In this document: positions 3,440-5,252 of the stretch, in pieces
Layout: every line of letters starts with the position of its first letter
Position numbering within the stretch: the first letter of the stretch is position 1
From: Candidatus Omnitrophota bacterium
GTDB taxonomy: Bacteria > Omnitrophota > Omnitrophia > Omnitrophales > JACROU01
DNA: 5,252 nucleotides
NCBI GenBank assembly: GCA_016206875.1
Contig: JACQQR010000223.1
Coordinates: 1 to 5,252 of the forward strand
Direction of reading: 5' to 3'
Position numbers and translations under genes: made by a program
Notes under the pieces: generated by a model
Databases searched by the model: none
What the model saw: the letters and a program-made list of their open reading frames with translations, nothing else
Told to the model about the DNA's origin: nothing

Positions 3440-5252
3440 GTGAAGATATCTCTGGCTTGGGTAAAAGATTATGTTGTGCTGAAGGCGTCGGCCGATGAAA
3501 TCGCTCGCCGTCTGACTTTGGCCGGTTTGGAAGCGAAAACTGCGAAAGTCGAAGGTGAGGAAGCGGTGATGGACGTGGAAATCACCTCGAACCGGCCTGA
3601 TTGGCTTTCGCATATCGGCGTGGCGCGTGAAGTTGCCGCTGTGTTTGACAAAAAACTTGTTCTACCTAAGCCGAGAACCAAACGGGCCGTCGAAAAATCC
3701 AGCCGCGTATTTCGCATTGCCATCGAAAATCCGAAGTTATGTCCCTATTACTCCGCCGTTTATTTGGAAGGCATAAACAATATTTCAACTCCGGAACCCA
3801 TGAAACGCCGGCTTGAGGCCATGGGGCTTCGCTCCATCCATTTTCCCGTAGATGTCACCAATTACGTGCTCTTTGAAATGGGACAGCCTCTTCACGCCTT
3901 TGATGCGGACCGCATTCAGGGAGATACGATTTATGTTCGTCCCGCGCGCAAAGGCGAGAAGCTCCTTGCTATTGACGGCCGCGCATATGAGCTCATTTCT
4001 ACCGACCTGGTGATTGCCGATACCTCGGGTCCCATTGCCTTGGCCGGAGTGATGGGAGGGAAAAGTACGGAAGTAGACGCTTCCACGAAAAATATTCTTT
4101 TAGAGTCCGCTTTCTTTGCGCCTTCTGTTGTGCGTTCCACCTCGCGCCGCCTATCGCTGGCGAGTGATTCTTCATACCGTTTTGAGCGAAAAGTGGATCC
4201 CGAGGGGGTGAATCCGGGCCGCGAGCAGGCGGTTCGCCGGATGCTCGAGCACACACAAATCGGAAAAATTTCGCCGGTGTTTACAAGCGGCATGTTGCCT
4301 GCCTCAAGAGCAAAAATTTCGGTGCGCCCTGAATATTTTCGGAAAGTTCTGGGGATTTCTCTTTCCGGAGCCGAAATTTCAAAAATCTTAAGCCGGCTTG
4401 GGTTCGGCACAAAAAAAACCGGCCCGGCACTTTCCGTAAGCGTGCCGTCATTCCGTCCCGATGTTCGTTTGCCCGTGGATTTGGTGGAGGAAGTGGCGCG
4501 CATTTACGGCTACGACCGTTTGCCTGAAACTTTGCCGGCACAGCCGGCGCTCGCCGAAGTGGAAAATACGCTTTTTGGCATGTTGGAAGAAACCTCCCGG
4601 CTTCTCACAGGGGCCGGTTTCGACGAAACCATCCACTTTAGCTTGATTCATGCGGATCACGTGACCGGCGCCGGTTGGAACACGGAAAATCTGACACGCA
4701 TTATCAATCCACAAAATAAAGAGCTCACACTGATGAGGCCCACTTTGATGATGGGGCTTCTCGAAACCATTCAGCGCAATTTGAATGTGGGTAATTTCAA
4801 TCTTTCTTTATTCGAAATCGGCAAAACCTACGGCTCTGAATCGGCGGGTACATTGCCTGATGAAATCTGGCATCTGGGCCTGGCCGTCACAGGAAAAACA
4901 CATATCAATTGGAAAGATAAAGGAAGGCCGGTAACGCTTTACGATTTGAAAGGGGTTATTGAAATGCTGGGCCAAGAGTTAGGCATTTCCCCGATTCATT
5001 TTATAGAATCCAAATCGCCGTTTTTATCCCCGGAGGCCAATTTAGAAATCCGCGTGGGACTTGAGCCGGCCGGATTTTTAGGTGAGTTGGCCGGGCCAGT
5101 GGTTCAGCGCTGCGATATCGAAGGAAAAGTTTATCTAGCCGAACTCAATCTGGAGATTTTTTTCCGTCATATGCACCGGAAAAAGGAGTATGTGCCGGTT
5201 TCGAAGTTTCCACGCGTGGAGCGCGACTTAGCCCTGCTGGTTCCTAAGCCGG
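3440..5252 (+). CDS. pheT: Phenylalanyl-tRNA synthetase beta chain lacking the OB-fold tRNA-binding domain; 3' end outside window
   Basis: PheT is the partner of PheS and carries tRNA binding and editing of Tyr-tRNA-Phe. The frame is open from a GTG at 3440 (SD AAAGG 3430-3434, 5 bases away) to the window end, 604 codons. It starts MKISLAWVKDYV, the family N-terminus. After AGLEAKTAKVEGE (about 28-40) it passes directly to MDVEITSNRPDWLSHIGVARE (44-64). The roughly 110-residue OB-fold domain normally between these blocks is absent, with no frameshift. The B3/B4 editing domain follows (VDVTNYVLFEMGQPLHAFD; LAGVMGG; LLESAFF). Aligned from memory to E. coli, R131, H152 and E222 match R244, H265 and E334. 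The B5 domain (about 290-361) keeps the metal-site pattern D341, D347, E350, E351. Then come the catalytic-like B6-B7 region and the first residues of the ferredoxin-like anticodon domain (FPRVERDLALLV). The full length is probably about 680-690. Confidence 0.96.
   Translation, partial: MKISLAWVKDYVVLKASADEIARRLTLAGLEAKTAKVEGEEAVMDVEITSNRPDWLSHIGVAREVAAVFDKKLVLPKPRTKRAVEKSSRVFRIAIENPKLCPYYSAVYLEGINNISTPEPMKRRLEAMGLRSIHFPVDVTNYVLFEMGQPLHAFDADRIQGDTIYVRPARKGEKLLAIDGRAYELISTDLVIADTSGPIALAGVMGGKSTEVDASTKNILLESAFFAPSVVRSTSRRLSLASDSSYRFERKVDPEGVNPGREQAVRRMLEHTQIGKISPVFTSGMLPASRAKISVRPEYFRKVLGISLSGAEISKILSRLGFGTKKTGPALSVSVPSFRPDVRLPVDLVEEVARIYGYDRLPETLPAQPALAEVENTLFGMLEETSRLLTGAGFDETIHFSLIHADHVTGAGWNTENLTRIINPQNKELTLMRPTLMMGLLETIQRNLNVGNFNLSLFEIGKTYGSESAGTLPDEIWHLGLAVTGKTHINWKDKGRPVTLYDLKGVIEMLGQELGISPIHFIESKSPFLSPEANLEIRVGLEPAGFLGELAGPVVQRCDIEGKVYLAELNLEIFFRHMHRKKEYVPVSKFPRVERDLALLVPKP

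Noticed and set aside
3931..4503. Long minus-strand open frame of 190 codons
   Set aside because: It lies wholly inside pheT, whose protein is clearly conserved on the + strand. The antisense translation is Arg/Ser-rich without a recognisable domain. The other minus-strand frames at 223-564, 2989-3422, 3428-3723 and 4281-4714 also lie almost wholly inside known genes and are rejected for the same reason.

Overview
This window is a bacterial translation gene cluster, with every gene on the + strand in the order thrS (3' part) - infC - rpmI - rplT - pheS - pheT (5' part). The products are threonyl-tRNA synthetase, initiation factor IF3, ribosomal proteins L35 and L20, and the alpha and beta chains of phenylalanyl-tRNA synthetase. 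The order is a classical one (the enterobacterial thrS-infC-rpmI-rplT-pheST cluster is the best known example), so gene content alone does not fix the organism. Two traits point away from common model phyla. PheT lacks the N-terminal OB-fold tRNA-binding domain found in most bacterial PheT, and PheS carries a four-cysteine C-x2-C-x4-C-x2-C cluster. From memory, shortened PheT proteins occur in Planctomycetes and related PVC or candidate phyla. An Omnitrophota-like or other PVC-type uncultured bacterium is my low-confidence guess.

Layout: thrS ends at 942. A gap of about 100 bases holds two small inverted repeats and a very strong Shine-Dalgarno (SD) sequence for infC, which appears to start at a non-canonical ATC codon (1046). 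Then come rpmI (1653-1850), rplT (1942-2289), pheS (2369-3382) and pheT from a GTG at 3440 to the end of the window. The gaps from infC onward are 57 to 91 bases long, consistent with one transcript. No convincing promoter was found.

The most unusual part is the intergenic DNA. Two different palindromic repeat families fill the four gaps from infC to pheT in a nested order, R1 - R2 - R2(inverted) - R1. R1 is a tandem pair of the 15-mer AAGTGACAGTCACTT between an A-run and a T-run. It lies in the infC-rpmI and pheS-pheT gaps. R2 is a 71-72 base element built of GTACRGC-type heptamers that folds into a 25-30 bp hairpin. It lies in the rpmI-rplT and rplT-pheS gaps, and the two copies are clearly homologous but in opposite orientation. 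The elements end close to the ribosome binding sites, and pheS, directly after an R2 copy, has no recognisable SD. They look like dispersed intergenic palindromes (REP- or MITE-like) that may have been co-opted as RNA hairpins. Whether they regulate anything cannot be decided from this window.

Together the genes supply charged Thr- and Phe-tRNA, an initiation factor and two 50S proteins, a set usually co-regulated with growth rate.
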